A stretch of DNA of 64,000 nt from Empedobacter falsenii (lineage in GTDB: Bacteria; Bacteroidota; Bacteroidia; Flavobacteriales; Weeksellaceae), in the NCBI RefSeq assembly GCF_019308355.1, contig NZ_JAAGKM010000008.1, positions 34,406 through 98,405 on the forward strand, given 5' to 3'. This document shows positions 34,954-44,767 of the stretch, one piece after another (position 1 is the stretch's first letter; each line of letters begins with the position of its first letter). Below the pieces are notes generated by a model that did no database searches, was not told the DNA's origin, and saw only the letters and a program-made list of their open reading frames with translations. The position numbers were made by a program, and so were the translations under genes.

Positions 34954-36861
34954 ATGTCACAATTATTCAGAAAAAAATCTGTCGAATCCATTTTAGCAGA
35001 ATCTGCAAAGAACACGACTACAATGAAAAGAACTTTAGGTGTTCGAGATTTAACAGGTTTTGGTATCGCCGCAATTGTTGGAGCTGGTATTTTTAGTACC
35101 ATTGGTCGAGCAAGTTTCGAGGGCGGTCCAGCAGTTATCTTCCTTTTTATTTTTACGGCAATTGCCTGTGGTTTTACAGCTTTTGCTTATGCAGAATTTG
35201 CTTCGTTAGTGCCTGTTTCGGGTAGTGCGTATACCTATAGCTATGTTGCATTTGGAGAATTATTTGCTTGGGTAATTGGTTGGGCATTGATTATGGAATA
35301 TGCGATTGGGAATATTGTGCTCGCGATTTCGTGGAGTGATTATTTTACCACCTTGCTCTCCGGAATGGGATTGCATCTGCCAGAATGGATGACAATGGAT
35401 TATTTCACTGCGAGAGAAGGTTTTGAATTTGTTTCGAATGAGTTAGCGAAAGGTAAAACATTAGAAGGAATTGCGAATTCGCCTTATGCGCAAGAGATTC
35501 CAAAATATTTAGCCTTTAAAGATGCTCCATATTTAGGATTTAATTTAGTGGTGGATATTCCTGCATTAATCATTACTTTTTTGATTACAGCTTTGGTTTA
35601 TCGTGGAATTAATGAATCGAGAAAAGCAAGTAATGCAATGGTTGTGTTAAAATTAGCTGTGGTACTTTTGGTAATTGTGGTTGGTGCTTTTTATGTGAAT
35701 CCAGATAATTGGAATCCTTTTGCACCGAATGGAGTAGGAGGTGTTTTGGCTGGAGTTTCGTCTGTTTTTTACGCTTATATTGGGTTTGATGCGATTAGCA
35801 CAACTGCGGAAGAATGTAAAGATCCGAAGCGAGATTTGCCTCGTGGAATTTTTGCGTCTATCATTATTTGTACTGTTTTATATGTGCTGATTGCTTTAGT
35901 AATTACGGGAATGGTTCATTATTCTGAATTGAATGTTGGAGATCCTTTGGCGTATGTTTTTGATAAAATTCAAGATTTAAAGTGGTTGGCAGGAATTATT
36001 GCTTTTTCGGCTGTAGTAGCGATGGCAAGTGTATTTATTGTTTTTCAAATTGGGCAACCTCGTATTTGGATGACAATGTCTCGTGATGGTTTATTACCAA
36101 AGAAATTTTCTACTATTCACCCGAAATTTAAAACACCTTCTTTTGCAACTATTTTTACTGGATTTGTAGTTGGAGTTCCTATTTTATTTACAGATTTGGA
36201 ATTGGTTGTTGATGCTTGTTCTATTGGAACTTTGTTTGCTTTTGTGTTAGTTTGTGCTGCTGTACTTCGTATGGATGCCGATCCAAATGCGAAAAGAGGA
36301 AATTTTAAAACGCCTTTTATCAATGCAAAATACATTATGCCAATTGTAACTGCCGTGATTGTATTTTTATGCGCAACAACATTTAAAGATGATTCGATTG
36401 ATTTCTTTACGAATAAACCGCAACCTATGCCAATTGAACATTTTGTAAATTCGTTATCGCCAAAAGAATTAAAAGATTCTTATGCAACAATTAATGAATT
36501 AACAGGATCTGAAATTGAATTTTTGGATGATTATTTGGCACAATTATCACCAGAACAATATAAATCTACTTTGAGCAAATTACCAGTTTACGAAGATAAG
36601 AAGATGGAAAAAGGTTGGGATGTTTTCAAACATAAAATTCCAATGATTCTATTCTTAATGATTTATGTTTTTATGGTAGTTAGAACATTTTTCAAAAGAA
36701 CTTCTATTATTCCGTTAGCAGGTATGTTGTGTTGTTTTTATATGATGGCGCAATTAGGATTGAAAAATTGGATGATTTTCTTGATTTGGATCGCAATTGG
36801 TTTGACAATTTATTTCACCTACGGTTATAAACATAGTAAGTTGAGAAATCAAAATTCATAA
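34954..36861 (+). CDS. APC superfamily cationic amino acid permease
   Basis: 635 residues, longer than typical APC transporters (about 450-500). The conserved first helix has GVRDLTGFGIAAIVGAGIFSTIG, and further segments include FIFTAIACGFTAFAYAEFAS, LVPVSGSAYTYSYV and FYAYIGFDAISTTAEECKDP, typical of the CAT/YfnA group. Extra residues form a loop between helices 3 and 5 and a loop at about residues 480-555 (EHFVNSLSPKELKD...). Predicted inner membrane uptake of basic amino acids; substrate by family only. Single gene with -7 box and terminator. Confidence 0.9.
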   Translation: MSQLFRKKSVESILAESAKNTTTMKRTLGVRDLTGFGIAAIVGAGIFSTIGRASFEGGPAVIFLFIFTAIACGFTAFAYAEFASLVPVSGSAYTYSYVAFGELFAWVIGWALIMEYAIGNIVLAISWSDYFTTLLSGMGLHLPEWMTMDYFTAREGFEFVSNELAKGKTLEGIANSPYAQEIPKYLAFKDAPYLGFNLVVDIPALIITFLITALVYRGINESRKASNAMVVLKLAVVLLVIVVGAFYVNPDNWNPFAPNGVGGVLAGVSSVFYAYIGFDAISTTAEECKDPKRDLPRGIFASIIICTVLYVLIALVITGMVHYSELNVGDPLAYVFDKIQDLKWLAGIIAFSAVVAMASVFIVFQIGQPRIWMTMSRDGLLPKKFSTIHPKFKTPSFATIFTGFVVGVPILFTDLELVVDACSIGTLFAFVLVCAAVLRMDADPNAKRGNFKTPFINAKYIMPIVTAVIVFLCATTFKDDSIDFFTNKPQPMPIEHFVNSLSPKELKDSYATINELTGSEIEFLDDYLAQLSPEQYKSTLSKLPVYEDKKMEKGWDVFKHKIPMILFLMIYVFMVVRTFFKRTSIIPLAGMLCCFYMMAQLGLKNWMIFLIWIAIGLTIYFTYGYKHSKLRNQNS

Positions 36862-36862
36862 T

Positions 36863-36899
36863 AGTAAAAAAGCGATTCAATTTTGAATCGCTTTTTTCT
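36863..36899 (+). terminator. intrinsic terminator of the permease gene
   Basis: Stem AAAAGCGATTCAA/TTGAATCGCTTTT with a T-rich tail, directly after the permease stop. Confidence 0.85.
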
Positions 36900-36953
36900 T
36901 AAAATTATTTCATCAAATAAGTTATATAACTTCTTTATTTCACCTCAAAACTT

Positions 36954-36961
36954 TACCTTTG
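36954..36961 (+). promoter_or_regulatory. -7 element of aspS
   Basis: TACCTTTG matches TAnnTTTG; transcription would start about 14 bases before ATG 36982, a short leader. A clear -33 is missing. Confidence 0.5.
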
Positions 36962-36981
36962 TCCTATAAATTTGACGACAA

Positions 36982-38739
36982 ATGTTTAGAACTCATACTT
37001 GTGGTGAATTAACACAAGCCAACATTAATGAAAAAGTCACGTTAAGCGGTTGGGTATCAACGTTACGTGACAAAGGTTTTATGATGTGGATCGATTTACG
37101 TGATCGCTATGGAATCACACAAATCATCTTAGATGAAGAACGTTCTTCGAAAGAATTATTTGAAACTGCTCGTCATTTAGGACGCGAGTTCGTAATTCAA
37201 GTTACAGGAACTGTAATCGAAAGAGCTTCAAAAAATCCAAACATTCCAACAGGGGATATTGAAATCTTAGCAGAAAACATTACAATTTTAAATGAATCTG
37301 CATTGCCTCCATTTACAATCGAAGATAATACAGATGGTGGAGAAGATATCCGTATGAAATATCGTTATTTAGATATTCGTCGTAATCCAGTAAAAGAAAA
37401 ATTAATCTTCCGTTCTAAAGTTGCGCAGGAAGTTCGTAAATATTTAGATGCACAAGAATTTGTAGAGGTTGAAACTCCAGTTTTAATTAAATCTACGCCA
37501 GAAGGTGCGCGTGATTTCGTGGTTCCATCTCGTATGAATCCAGGTGAATTTTATGCGTTACCACAATCGCCACAGACATTCAAACAATTATTAATGGTAG
37601 GAGGTTTAGACCGCTATTTCCAAATTGTAAAATGTTTCCGTGACGAAGATTTACGTGCAGACCGTCAACCAGAGTTTACACAAATTGACTGTGAAATGTC
37701 GTTTGTTGAACAAGAAGATATCATGAATGTTTTCGAAGGTTTAGCAAAACATTTATTACATACTTTCAAAGGATTAGAATTTGATCAATTCCCACGTATG
37801 ACATTTGCTGATGCAATGCGTCGTTATGGAAATGATAAACCAGATATTCGTTTTGGAATGGAATTCGGTGAAATCACAGACTTAGCGAAAGGAAAAGATT
37901 TCAAAATCTTTGATGAGCAAGAATTAATTGTTGGTATTGCTGCGGAAGGTTGTAATGCTTACACACGTAAAGATATTGATAAATTAATCGAATGGGTTCA
38001 ACGTCCACAAATTGGGGCAACTGGTCTTGTTTGGGCGCGTTATAATGAAGATGGAACATTTAAATCTTCTGTAGATAAATTTTATTCGCAAGAAGATTTA
38101 GCAGCTTGGGCAGAGCGTATGAACGCAAAACCAGGAGATTTAATGTTGGTGATGTCTGGTAATACAAACAAAGTTCGTGCGCAATTATCGGCTTTACGTA
38201 TGGAAATCGCAGAGCGTTTAGGATTACGTAATCCAGAAGTTTTTGCTCCATTATGGGTTGTAGATTTTCCTTTATTAGAATGGGACGAAGAATCTGAAAG
38301 ATATCACGCGATGCACCATCCATTTACTTCTCCAAAACCAGAGGATATGGAATTAATTGCGACTAATCCAGGTGAAGTTCGTGCAAATGCATATGATTTA
38401 GTTTTAAATGGGAATGAAATCGGTGGAGGTTCTATTCGTATTTTCGATAAAGAAGTTCAAGCAAGAATGTTCGAATTATTAGGATTTACGCCAGATCAAG
38501 CAGAAGCGCAATTTGGTTTCTTAATGAACGCTTTCAAATATGGTGCGCCACCTCATGGAGGTTTAGCATTCGGTTTTGATCGTTTTGTATCGATTTTAGA
38601 TGGTTCAGAAACAATTCGTGATTACATCGCATTCCCTAAAAATAATTCGGGTCGCGATGTCATGATTGATGCACCTTCTCCAATTGATCAAACACAAATG
38701 GATGAACTGAATATTGCGTCAACATTTGTTGCAAAATAA
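36982..38739 (+). CDS. aspS: aspartate--tRNA ligase
   Basis: Class II bacterial-type aminoacyl-tRNA synthetase of 585 residues. N-terminal OB-fold anticodon-binding domain ([20 protein letters not shown]...[12 protein letters not shown]). Catalytic motifs: motif 1 region [20 protein letters not shown], motif 2 [18 protein letters not shown], and motif 3 [15 protein letters not shown]. The GAD insert domain is present. Attaches aspartate to tRNA-Asp. A single gene, ended by a hairpin. Confidence 0.97.
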   Translation: MFRTHTCGELTQANINEKVTLSGWVSTLRDKGFMMWIDLRDRYGITQIILDEERSSKELFETARHLGREFVIQVTGTVIERASKNPNIPTGDIEILAENITILNESALPPFTIEDNTDGGEDIRMKYRYLDIRRNPVKEKLIFRSKVAQEVRKYLDAQEFVEVETPVLIKSTPEGARDFVVPSRMNPGEFYALPQSPQTFKQLLMVGGLDRYFQIVKCFRDEDLRADRQPEFTQIDCEMSFVEQEDIMNVFEGLAKHLLHTFKGLEFDQFPRMTFADAMRRYGNDKPDIRFGMEFGEITDLAKGKDFKIFDEQELIVGIAAEGCNAYTRKDIDKLIEWVQRPQIGATGLVWARYNEDGTFKSSVDKFYSQEDLAAWAERMNAKPGDLMLVMSGNTNKVRAQLSALRMEIAERLGLRNPEVFAPLWVVDFPLLEWDEESERYHAMHHPFTSPKPEDMELIATNPGEVRANAYDLVLNGNEIGGGSIRIFDKEVQARMFELLGFTPDQAEAQFGFLMNAFKYGAPPHGGLAFGFDRFVSILDGSETIRDYIAFPKNNSGRDVMIDAPSPIDQTQMDELNIASTFVAK

Positions 38740-38762
38740 AAAGAAAAATTTTCTATAAATAT

Positions 38763-38794
38763 TAAAGACTACTTATTTAAGTAGTCTTTTTTTA
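38763..38794 (+). terminator. intrinsic terminator of aspS
   Basis: Stem AAAGACTACTTA/TAAGTAGTCTTT followed by a T7 tract. Confidence 0.85.
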
Positions 38795-38850
38795 TTGATT
38801 AATTTTAAATTACATGACAATTTTTAAATGTAGAAGCAAAACCTTTGCTG

Positions 38851-38858
38851 TATCTTTG
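38851..38858 (+). promoter_or_regulatory. -7 element of the MATE gene
   Basis: TATCTTTG lies 22 bases ahead of the TTG start at 38880. No clear -33 box. Confidence 0.4.
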
Positions 38859-38879
38859 CAATTGTAAATAGAGAATAAA

Positions 38880-40320
38880 TTGGAATTAAAAGAGCATTTA
38901 AGGCGTAATATCAAATTAGCATTTCCTGTAATGATTACTCAAATGGGGCAAATTTCTGTCAACATTATTGATAACATTATGGTTGGTGGTTTAGGTGGAA
39001 AATATGATAATATAGAAGATGAGGTTTTGGGGAAAACAGCTTTAGCAGCAGCTTCTTTAGGAAATTCATTATTTTTTGCGGTTTTAGTATTTGCTTTCGG
39101 ATTTAGTTTTGCGTTGTCACCATTGATTGCGGCAGAAGATTCGAAAGGCGATAAAAAAATGGCTGCAAATTATTTTTCGCATAGTTTGGTCTTGAATATT
39201 ACTCTATCAATCGGTTTATTCTTATTGATTACATTTCTGAAACCGCTAATGTTCTACATGGGACAACCCGCTGATGTAGTGGAAAAATGTATTCCATATC
39301 TAACGATTATGACATTTTCGATGATTCCATTGATGATTTTCCAAACTTTTCGTCAATTATCGGAAGGTTTATCATTAACGATTCCTGTTACAATTGCAAC
39401 TGTTTTGAGTAACGTGATTAATATTACGTTAAACTATGGTTGGATTTACGGGAATTGGGGATTCCCACGTTTAGAAGTCGCTGGTGCAGCCTGGGGAACA
39501 TTCGTTGCGCGTTTGGTGATGATGATTTTCTTAATTATTGTATTGTTTAATTTTAAGAAAACGAAATCAGTTTTGCAAGAAGTTCAATTTAAGGCAAGTA
39601 ATTTTCAGAAAACTATTTTCAGAAAAATTGCTGGAATTGGAATTCCAACCGCCTTAACTTCTTTCTTTGAAATGAGTGCGTTCTCTCTGGCAGCCTTTGT
39701 TTGCGGTTATACATTTACAAACTCTATTGCAGATCAAGAATTAGCAAAAGTAAATTTAGCAGCTCATCAAATTGCGATAAATTTAGCTTCCACAACTTTT
39801 ATGATGTGTACAGGAATTGGGGTTGCAGCAACGGTTCGTATTGGAAATCAATTAGGTTTAAAAGATTATAAAACCTTAAGAGAGGCAGGTTGGTCTTGTA
39901 TTTTAATGGTTTTATCATTTATGATTTTGTGTGGAATTTTGTTTATTATTTTCCGTTATCAGTTACCAACAATTTATTTAGACAATCCAGATGTTATCAA
40001 TTTAGCTGCATCCTTATTAATCATTGCTTCGCTTTTCCAAATGTCAGATGGCGTACAATTGGTATTACTAGGTGCTTTGAGAGGAATGACTGATGTTAAA
40101 ATCCCTTCTATTCTAACGTTTATTTCATATTGGTTAATCGCGTGTAGTCTTAGCTATTGTATTTGAAATGCGAGCATTTGGGATGTGGATTGGTTTAGGA
40201 ACTGGATTAACAGCTTCGGCAGTGTTTTTGATGATTCGTTACAATCGTCAAACGAAGAAAATGATTAGGGAAAATCCTAATGCAGAAATAATTTTAGAAG
40301 ATAAATTAAAAAACATATAA
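38880..40320 (+). pseudogene. MATE family multidrug efflux transporter, C-terminal frameshift
   Basis: NorM-like Na+/H+-coupled multidrug exporter. The first frame runs from TTG 38880 to TGA at 40164-40166 (428 residues) and shows MATE helices (LAFPVMITQMGQISVNIIDN, FGFSFALSPLIAAEDSK, YGWIYGNWGFPRLEVAGAAW, IGIPTALTSFFEMSAFS). It breaks off inside SYWLIACSLSYCI. A second frame resumes the family sequence at VFEMRAFGMWIGLGTGLTAS and ends at 40320. The total of 1441 bases implies a net +1 or -2 indel near 40140-40165. It is either a recent loss-of-function mutation or a sequence error. The start TTG is shared by homologous N-termini (MELKEHLRRN-like). Confidence 0.82.
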
Positions 40321-40321
40321 A

Positions 40322-40558
40322 ATGGAATTACCAAAATTTTTATTGGCTGATAACTCTACAATGCCAGACAAAATCTTTATTTTACATACAGATTATCCTC
40401 GATTTTTATTAGATGTAGAAACTGACGATATTGAATGGTTTGAAGATATTTCTGAAGAAGAAGATAACGAAGAATTTAATACTGAAATTGCTAATTTAAT
40501 TGAAGACGCTTTAGATTTTTATGATCAAGAAATGTCTTTGTTAGATGATGAAGAATAA
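40322..40558 (+). CDS. small acidic protein, hypothetical
   Basis: 78 residues, strongly acidic, with no membrane segment or cysteine. It begins MELPKFLLADNSTMPDKIFI and carries the conserved core LHTDYPRFLLDVETDDIEWF; the tail is Glu/Asp-rich. Similar proteins are found in many flavobacteria; function unknown. It starts one base after the MATE gene's original stop, so the two were probably co-transcribed before the frameshift. Confidence 0.78.
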   Translation: MELPKFLLADNSTMPDKIFILHTDYPRFLLDVETDDIEWFEDISEEEDNEEFNTEIANLIEDALDFYDQEMSLLDDEE

Positions 40559-40679
40559 GTCTTAAATAAATAAAATTTCTGTGTTTTTATTGGTGTAAGA
40601 TTTACACTAAAATAATTTTATATGCTTGCATTATAATTTTTTTATTAGTATTTTGCAACTAAGAAAATTATTCAAAACC

Positions 40680-42455
40680 ATGGAAATAAAAAGATTATTT
40701 GATTTTCCGCAAAATCAATTAGAAAATAATCCTCGAGAAGATGCATTGGTGTCTAAAGTGAACGGAACTTGGGTGAAAACATCTACGCAAGAATACGTTG
40801 GCAAAGCAAATGCATTTAGTCGAGGATTATTACAATTAGGAATCAAGCCACAAGATAAAATTGCAATAGTCACTTCAACTAATCGTACCGAATGGAACAT
40901 CTGTGATATCGGTATTCAGCAAGTTGGCGCGATTTCCGTTCCATTATATCCAACACTTTCGGAAGATGATTTTGATTATATCTTAAATAATGCTGAATGT
41001 AAATTTATCATTGTTTCTGATAAAGGTTTATACGATACGGTTGCGGCTGTAAAAGATAAAGTGTCAACATTGGTTGGGATTTATAGTTTTGATGAAATTG
41101 CTGGAGTTCCTAATTATAAAGAAATTTTAGATTTGGGTGAAGATAATTCAACACAACATGAAGTAGATAGTATCAAAGAGATGATAAAACCTTCTGATAT
41201 GGCAACTTTGATTTATACTTCTGGAACAACAGGTCGTCCGAAAGGTGTTGTATTAACGCACGAAAATATCGTTTCTGATGTTTTAATGTCTGTTGATCGT
41301 ATTCCAGATTTTCCAAATCATGCGATTGCGTTAAGTTTTCTTCCGATTAATCACGTTTTCGAACGTATGTTGATTTATTTGTATCAACATTTGAGTATTG
41401 GAATTTGGTATGCAGAAAGCATCGATAAATTAGGAGATAATATGAAAGAGGTCAAACCACATGTAATGACGGTTGTGCCTCGATTAGTTGAAAAGGTTTA
41501 CGATAAAATTTACAATACAGGTGCTTCTGCAGGAGGTCTTAAAACGAAAATTTTTATGTGGGCTTTAAGCCTTGTTGAAGATTACGATCCTTATAATCCA
41601 AAAGGTGGATTATTTGGGTTGAAACATTCTATCGCGAAAAGTTTGGTTTTCAGTAAATGGAAAGAAGGAGTTGGAGGAAATTTAGTATGTATGGTGTCGG
41701 GATCTGCACCTTTAGCAGCACGTTTGAATCATATTTTCTGGGGTGCTGGAATTCCAATTTTAGAAGGTTATGGTTTGACAGAAACTTCTCCTGTAATTTC
41801 GGTGAATTGTATGAAGAAAGATGGTTTCGGAATCGGAACTGTTGGTGCTCCATTAAAAGGAATCGAGGTTAAAATTGCAGAAGATGGAGAGATTTTAGTC
41901 AAAGGTCCTAACGTTACACAAGGTTATTATAAAGATCCTGAAAAAACTGCTGAAGCATTCACACCAGATGGTTATTTCAAAACGGGTGATATTGGAGTTC
42001 TTGAAAGAGGTTTACTTAAAATTACTGATCGTAAAAAAGAGATGTTCAAAACTTCTGGAGGAAAATATATTGCACCTCAAATTATTGAAAATAAGTTTAA
42101 ACAATCTCGTTTTATCGAGCAAGTAATGGTTGTTGGAGAAGGAGAGAAGATGCCTTGTGCGATTATTCAACCTAATTTTCAAGTGTTGAAAGATTATTTA
42201 CGTATCAAAGGAATTGCTGAACCTGCAACGAAGGCAGATTTAATTAAAGAGCCTGCAATTTTAGATATTATAGGTCGTGAAATTGAAAAAATGAATAAAG
42301 GTTTAGGACATTGGGAACAAATCAAAAAGTTCAAATTAACGCCTGATGAATGGACAATTGATGATGGATTATTAACGCCAACATTAAAATTGAAACGTAA
42401 AAATGTGCTAGCTAAATATCAAGATTTATACAATAAATTATACGATAAAAAGTAA
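40680..42455 (+). CDS. long-chain acyl-CoA synthetase (AMP-dependent)
   Basis: 591 residues from ATG 40680 (a TTG-initiated extension to 40626 is rejected). FadD15/FACS-like adenylating enzyme: TLIYTSGTTGRPKGVVLTHEN (A3), LSFLPINHVFER, SGSAPLAARLNHIFWGAGIPI, LEGYGLTETSPVISVN (A5), DGYFKTGDIGVLE and ITDRKKEMFKTSGGKYIAP (A8). Activates long-chain fatty acids for degradation or membrane lipid synthesis. A separate enzyme from the shorter-chain ligase at 18377. Followed by a shared terminator. Confidence 0.93.
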   Translation: MEIKRLFDFPQNQLENNPREDALVSKVNGTWVKTSTQEYVGKANAFSRGLLQLGIKPQDKIAIVTSTNRTEWNICDIGIQQVGAISVPLYPTLSEDDFDYILNNAECKFIIVSDKGLYDTVAAVKDKVSTLVGIYSFDEIAGVPNYKEILDLGEDNSTQHEVDSIKEMIKPSDMATLIYTSGTTGRPKGVVLTHENIVSDVLMSVDRIPDFPNHAIALSFLPINHVFERMLIYLYQHLSIGIWYAESIDKLGDNMKEVKPHVMTVVPRLVEKVYDKIYNTGASAGGLKTKIFMWALSLVEDYDPYNPKGGLFGLKHSIAKSLVFSKWKEGVGGNLVCMVSGSAPLAARLNHIFWGAGIPILEGYGLTETSPVISVNCMKKDGFGIGTVGAPLKGIEVKIAEDGEILVKGPNVTQGYYKDPEKTAEAFTPDGYFKTGDIGVLERGLLKITDRKKEMFKTSGGKYIAPQIIENKFKQSRFIEQVMVVGEGEKMPCAIIQPNFQVLKDYLRIKGIAEPATKADLIKEPAILDIIGREIEKMNKGLGHWEQIKKFKLTPDEWTIDDGLLTPTLKLKRKNVLAKYQDLYNKLYDKK

Positions 42456-42468
42456 ATAAAAAAGAAAT

Positions 42469-42507
42469 TAAAAAATCCCTTCAAAGCATTTTGAAGGGAT
42501 TTTTTAA
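42469..42507. terminator. bidirectional intrinsic terminator
   Basis: Stem AATCCCTTCAAA/TTTTGAAGGGATT with loop GCA and T6, between the acyl-CoA synthetase and the convergent peptidase gene. Confidence 0.85.
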
Positions 42508-42526
42508 TTTTATAATAATCAAAGTT

Positions 42527-43216
42527 TTAATCTCGTCGTCCGCCCATTGCCATCATGACAAAATAAAGTAATTGTGCTAATGAACCAATCGCAGCGACTA
42601 CATAAGTTCTTGCAGCCCATTTTAATGAATCTTTTGCACCTTCATATTCGTTTGGCATCACCATGTTGTTTCCTTTTAACCAAGCTAACGCACGGTTCGA
42701 AGCATCGTATTCAACTGGTAAAGTAACAAAAGCAAAAACAGTTGTTACTGCAAATAAGAAAATACCAATCCACAACAAAGTTGCATTTTTAGATGAAGCC
42801 ATCACGATTAATCCTAACATCAAAATCCATTGATTTAAACGCGATGCTACGTTTACCATCGGAACCATTTTCGAGCGTAATTGCAACATATTATAACCAA
42901 CTGCATGTTGTACTGCGTGACCACATTCGTGAGCTGCAACAGCCGCCGCTGCCGCATTTCGTTCGTGGTAAACAACTTCCGATAAGTTTACCGTTTTATC
43001 AGCAGGATTGTAATGATCTGTTAATTGTCCTGGGGTAGAGATAACACGTACATCGTGAATGTTGTTGTCAGAAAGCATTTTCTCAGCTATCTCTTTTCCT
43101 GACATTCCATTTGCCAAATGTACTTTCGAATAATACTTAAATTTACTTTGAAGTCGGTTGCTAACAAACCAACTAATCAACATAAACAGTCCAATAATAA
43201 TGTAATAACCTGTCAT
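42527..43216 (-). CDS. neutral zinc metallopeptidase, YugP family
   Basis: 229 residues. The zinc motif HECGHAVQHAVGY fits HExxH. The N-terminal TM (YYIIIGLFMLISWFVSN), the segment SGKEIAEKMLSDNNIHDVRV, and two TM helices in the middle (MLGLIVMASSKNATLLWIGIFL) followed by VEYDASNRALAWL (third ligand region) are typical YugP features. Predicted membrane-bound peptidase; natural substrates are unknown. Ends at the shared terminator. Confidence 0.9.
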   Translation of the reverse strand: MTGYYIIIGLFMLISWFVSNRLQSKFKYYSKVHLANGMSGKEIAEKMLSDNNIHDVRVISTPGQLTDHYNPADKTVNLSEVVYHERNAAAAAVAAHECGHAVQHAVGYNMLQLRSKMVPMVNVASRLNQWILMLGLIVMASSKNATLLWIGIFLFAVTTVFAFVTLPVEYDASNRALAWLKGNNMVMPNEYEGAKDSLKWAARTYVVAAIGSLAQLLYFVMMAMGGRRD

Positions 43217-43383
43217 CTATTTCTATTTTATTTTTTAATCAATTTTAATATTTATTCAAAATTCAAAAAGTATTCCAATTAAGTGAATAGAGACAAAAAT
43301 AGCAGAAAAGTTGTTTTTTTGGCAGAGTTCTGTATTAAATCATATAAAAAATGAACAAAAACTGACATTTTGCTCAAAAATTT

Positions 43384-43415
43384 TTGAATTGAAATTACAA
43401 AACTTACTACATTTG
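43384..43415 (+). promoter_or_regulatory. promoter close to the GNAT-like gene start
   Basis: -33 TTG at 43384-43386, a 21-base spacer, then -7 TACATTTG at 43408-43415. ATG 43422 lies six bases after the -7 box, so the mRNA would start at or almost at the start codon. Confidence 0.65.
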
Positions 43416-43421
43416 CAAGCT

Positions 43422-44543
43422 ATGAGTATTCGCATAAAAGAAGTACAATCAAAACACGATTTGGAAGCATTTATTAAGTTTCCGATGAATTTGTATAAGG
43501 ATAATCAATATTACGTTCCACCCTTTATTAATGAGGAGAAGGAAACATTAGATGTTTCTAAAAATCCCGTTTTTAAAGATGCTGAAGCGCGTTATTTTCT
43601 TGCCGAAAAAGAGGGTAAGATTGTGGGACGTGTTGCGGCAATTATTAATTGGCAAGAAGTCAATAATCAACAAAAACGTAAAATGCGTTTCGGCTGGTTT
43701 GATATAATTGATGATATCGAAGTCACGAAAGTACTTTTGGCAAAAGTTGCGGAAATAGGTAAAGAAAATCAATTAGAATATATAGAGGGACCAGTTGGTT
43801 TTTCGAATTTGGAAAAGGCAGGTTTGCTAACTTTCGGATATGATAAATTGGCTACAATGGTTGGTTTATATAATTTTCCGTACTATGCGCAACACTTAGA
43901 ATCATTAGGTTTTGAAACGGCTAATGAGTGGGTGGAATATGAATTAGCTGCACCAACAGAATTGCCAGAAAAGGTTATCAAATTCAATAAAATTATTCGT
44001 GAACGTTACAAATTACGAGAATTGAAGTTTACAAAAACTTCTGAAATTATTCCGTATGTAGACGAAATGTTCGATTTGTTAGATAAAACTTATAGCGAAT
44101 TGGATACTTATGTGCCAATTGCGGATTACCAAATAGAATATTACAAAAAGAAATATATTCCGTTTATCAATCCAGATTTTGTGAACTGTATTGTTGATGA
44201 AGCCGGAAAAATGGTTTCGTTTGCAATTACGATGCCTTCTTACTCGAAAGCGATGCAAAAAGCGAAAGGTAAAATTTTTCCGTTTGGTTGGTGGCATTTG
44301 ATGAAAGCAAGTAAAAATAATGATTCTGCTCAATTTTATTTGATTGGAATTGATCCGAAATTTCAAGGAAAGGGAGTTACAGCATTGATTTTTAATGCAA
44401 TGTTTGATACGTTTAGAAACAACGGGATCAAATTTTTGGAAACAAACCCTGAATTAGCGGACAACGAAAGTATTCAAGTTTTATGGAAAGCATATAATCC
44501 TGTAAATCACAAACGTCGCAAAACTTTCAAGAAATCAATTTAA
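43422..44543 (+). CDS. GNAT-like acyltransferase, YghO-type
   Basis: 373 residues from ATG 43422; a TTG-started extension to 43311 overlaps the promoter and is not used. Conserved blocks are FIKFPMNLYKDNQYYVPPFI, KNPVFKDAEARYFLAEKEGK, GRVAAIINWQEVNNQQK and, at the C-terminus, YLIGIDPKFQGKGVTALIFNAMFD, which resembles a GNAT acetyl-CoA loop (QGKG). The family is widespread in Bacteroidetes without defined function; the substrate is unknown. No operon partner. Confidence 0.8.
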   Translation: MSIRIKEVQSKHDLEAFIKFPMNLYKDNQYYVPPFINEEKETLDVSKNPVFKDAEARYFLAEKEGKIVGRVAAIINWQEVNNQQKRKMRFGWFDIIDDIEVTKVLLAKVAEIGKENQLEYIEGPVGFSNLEKAGLLTFGYDKLATMVGLYNFPYYAQHLESLGFETANEWVEYELAAPTELPEKVIKFNKIIRERYKLRELKFTKTSEIIPYVDEMFDLLDKTYSELDTYVPIADYQIEYYKKKYIPFINPDFVNCIVDEAGKMVSFAITMPSYSKAMQKAKGKIFPFGWWHLMKASKNNDSAQFYLIGIDPKFQGKGVTALIFNAMFDTFRNNGIKFLETNPELADNESIQVLWKAYNPVNHKRRKTFKKSI

Positions 44544-44580
44544 TATAAATAATAATGTTGTATATTTTGGATTAAAATTC

Positions 44581-44702
44581 GTCAATTCGAGTGATTTTTA
44601 GAAAGATTATTTTTAAAAATTGTATCGAGAATTAAGATATATTTTATCTTCAAAAACCTTATTCTCGATACAAAATTCTAAACGAATTTCACTCGAATTG
44701 AT
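44581..44702. repeat. imperfect long inverted repeat (dispersed hairpin element, second type)
   Basis: Outer arms TCAATTCGAGTGATTTT (44582-44598) and AATTTCACTCGAATTGA (44685-44701); inner perfect arms TTGTATCGAGAAT (44620-44632) and ATTCTCGATACAA (44661-44673). The ATTCGAGTG/GTATCGAGAA core is a repeat pattern I associate with flavobacterial chromosomes. No ORF. Different in sequence from the element at 6073. Confidence 0.75.
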
Positions 44703-44767
44703 GGTTTTATTTATTTTGATAATCAAAATTTATAACATAGAAATTATAAATGTATAACATAATAAAT

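Noticed and set aside
40626..40679. N-terminal extension of the long-chain acyl-CoA synthetase
   Set aside because: It starts with TTG, is hydrophobic and unlike the family; ATG 40680 gives the usual N-terminus.
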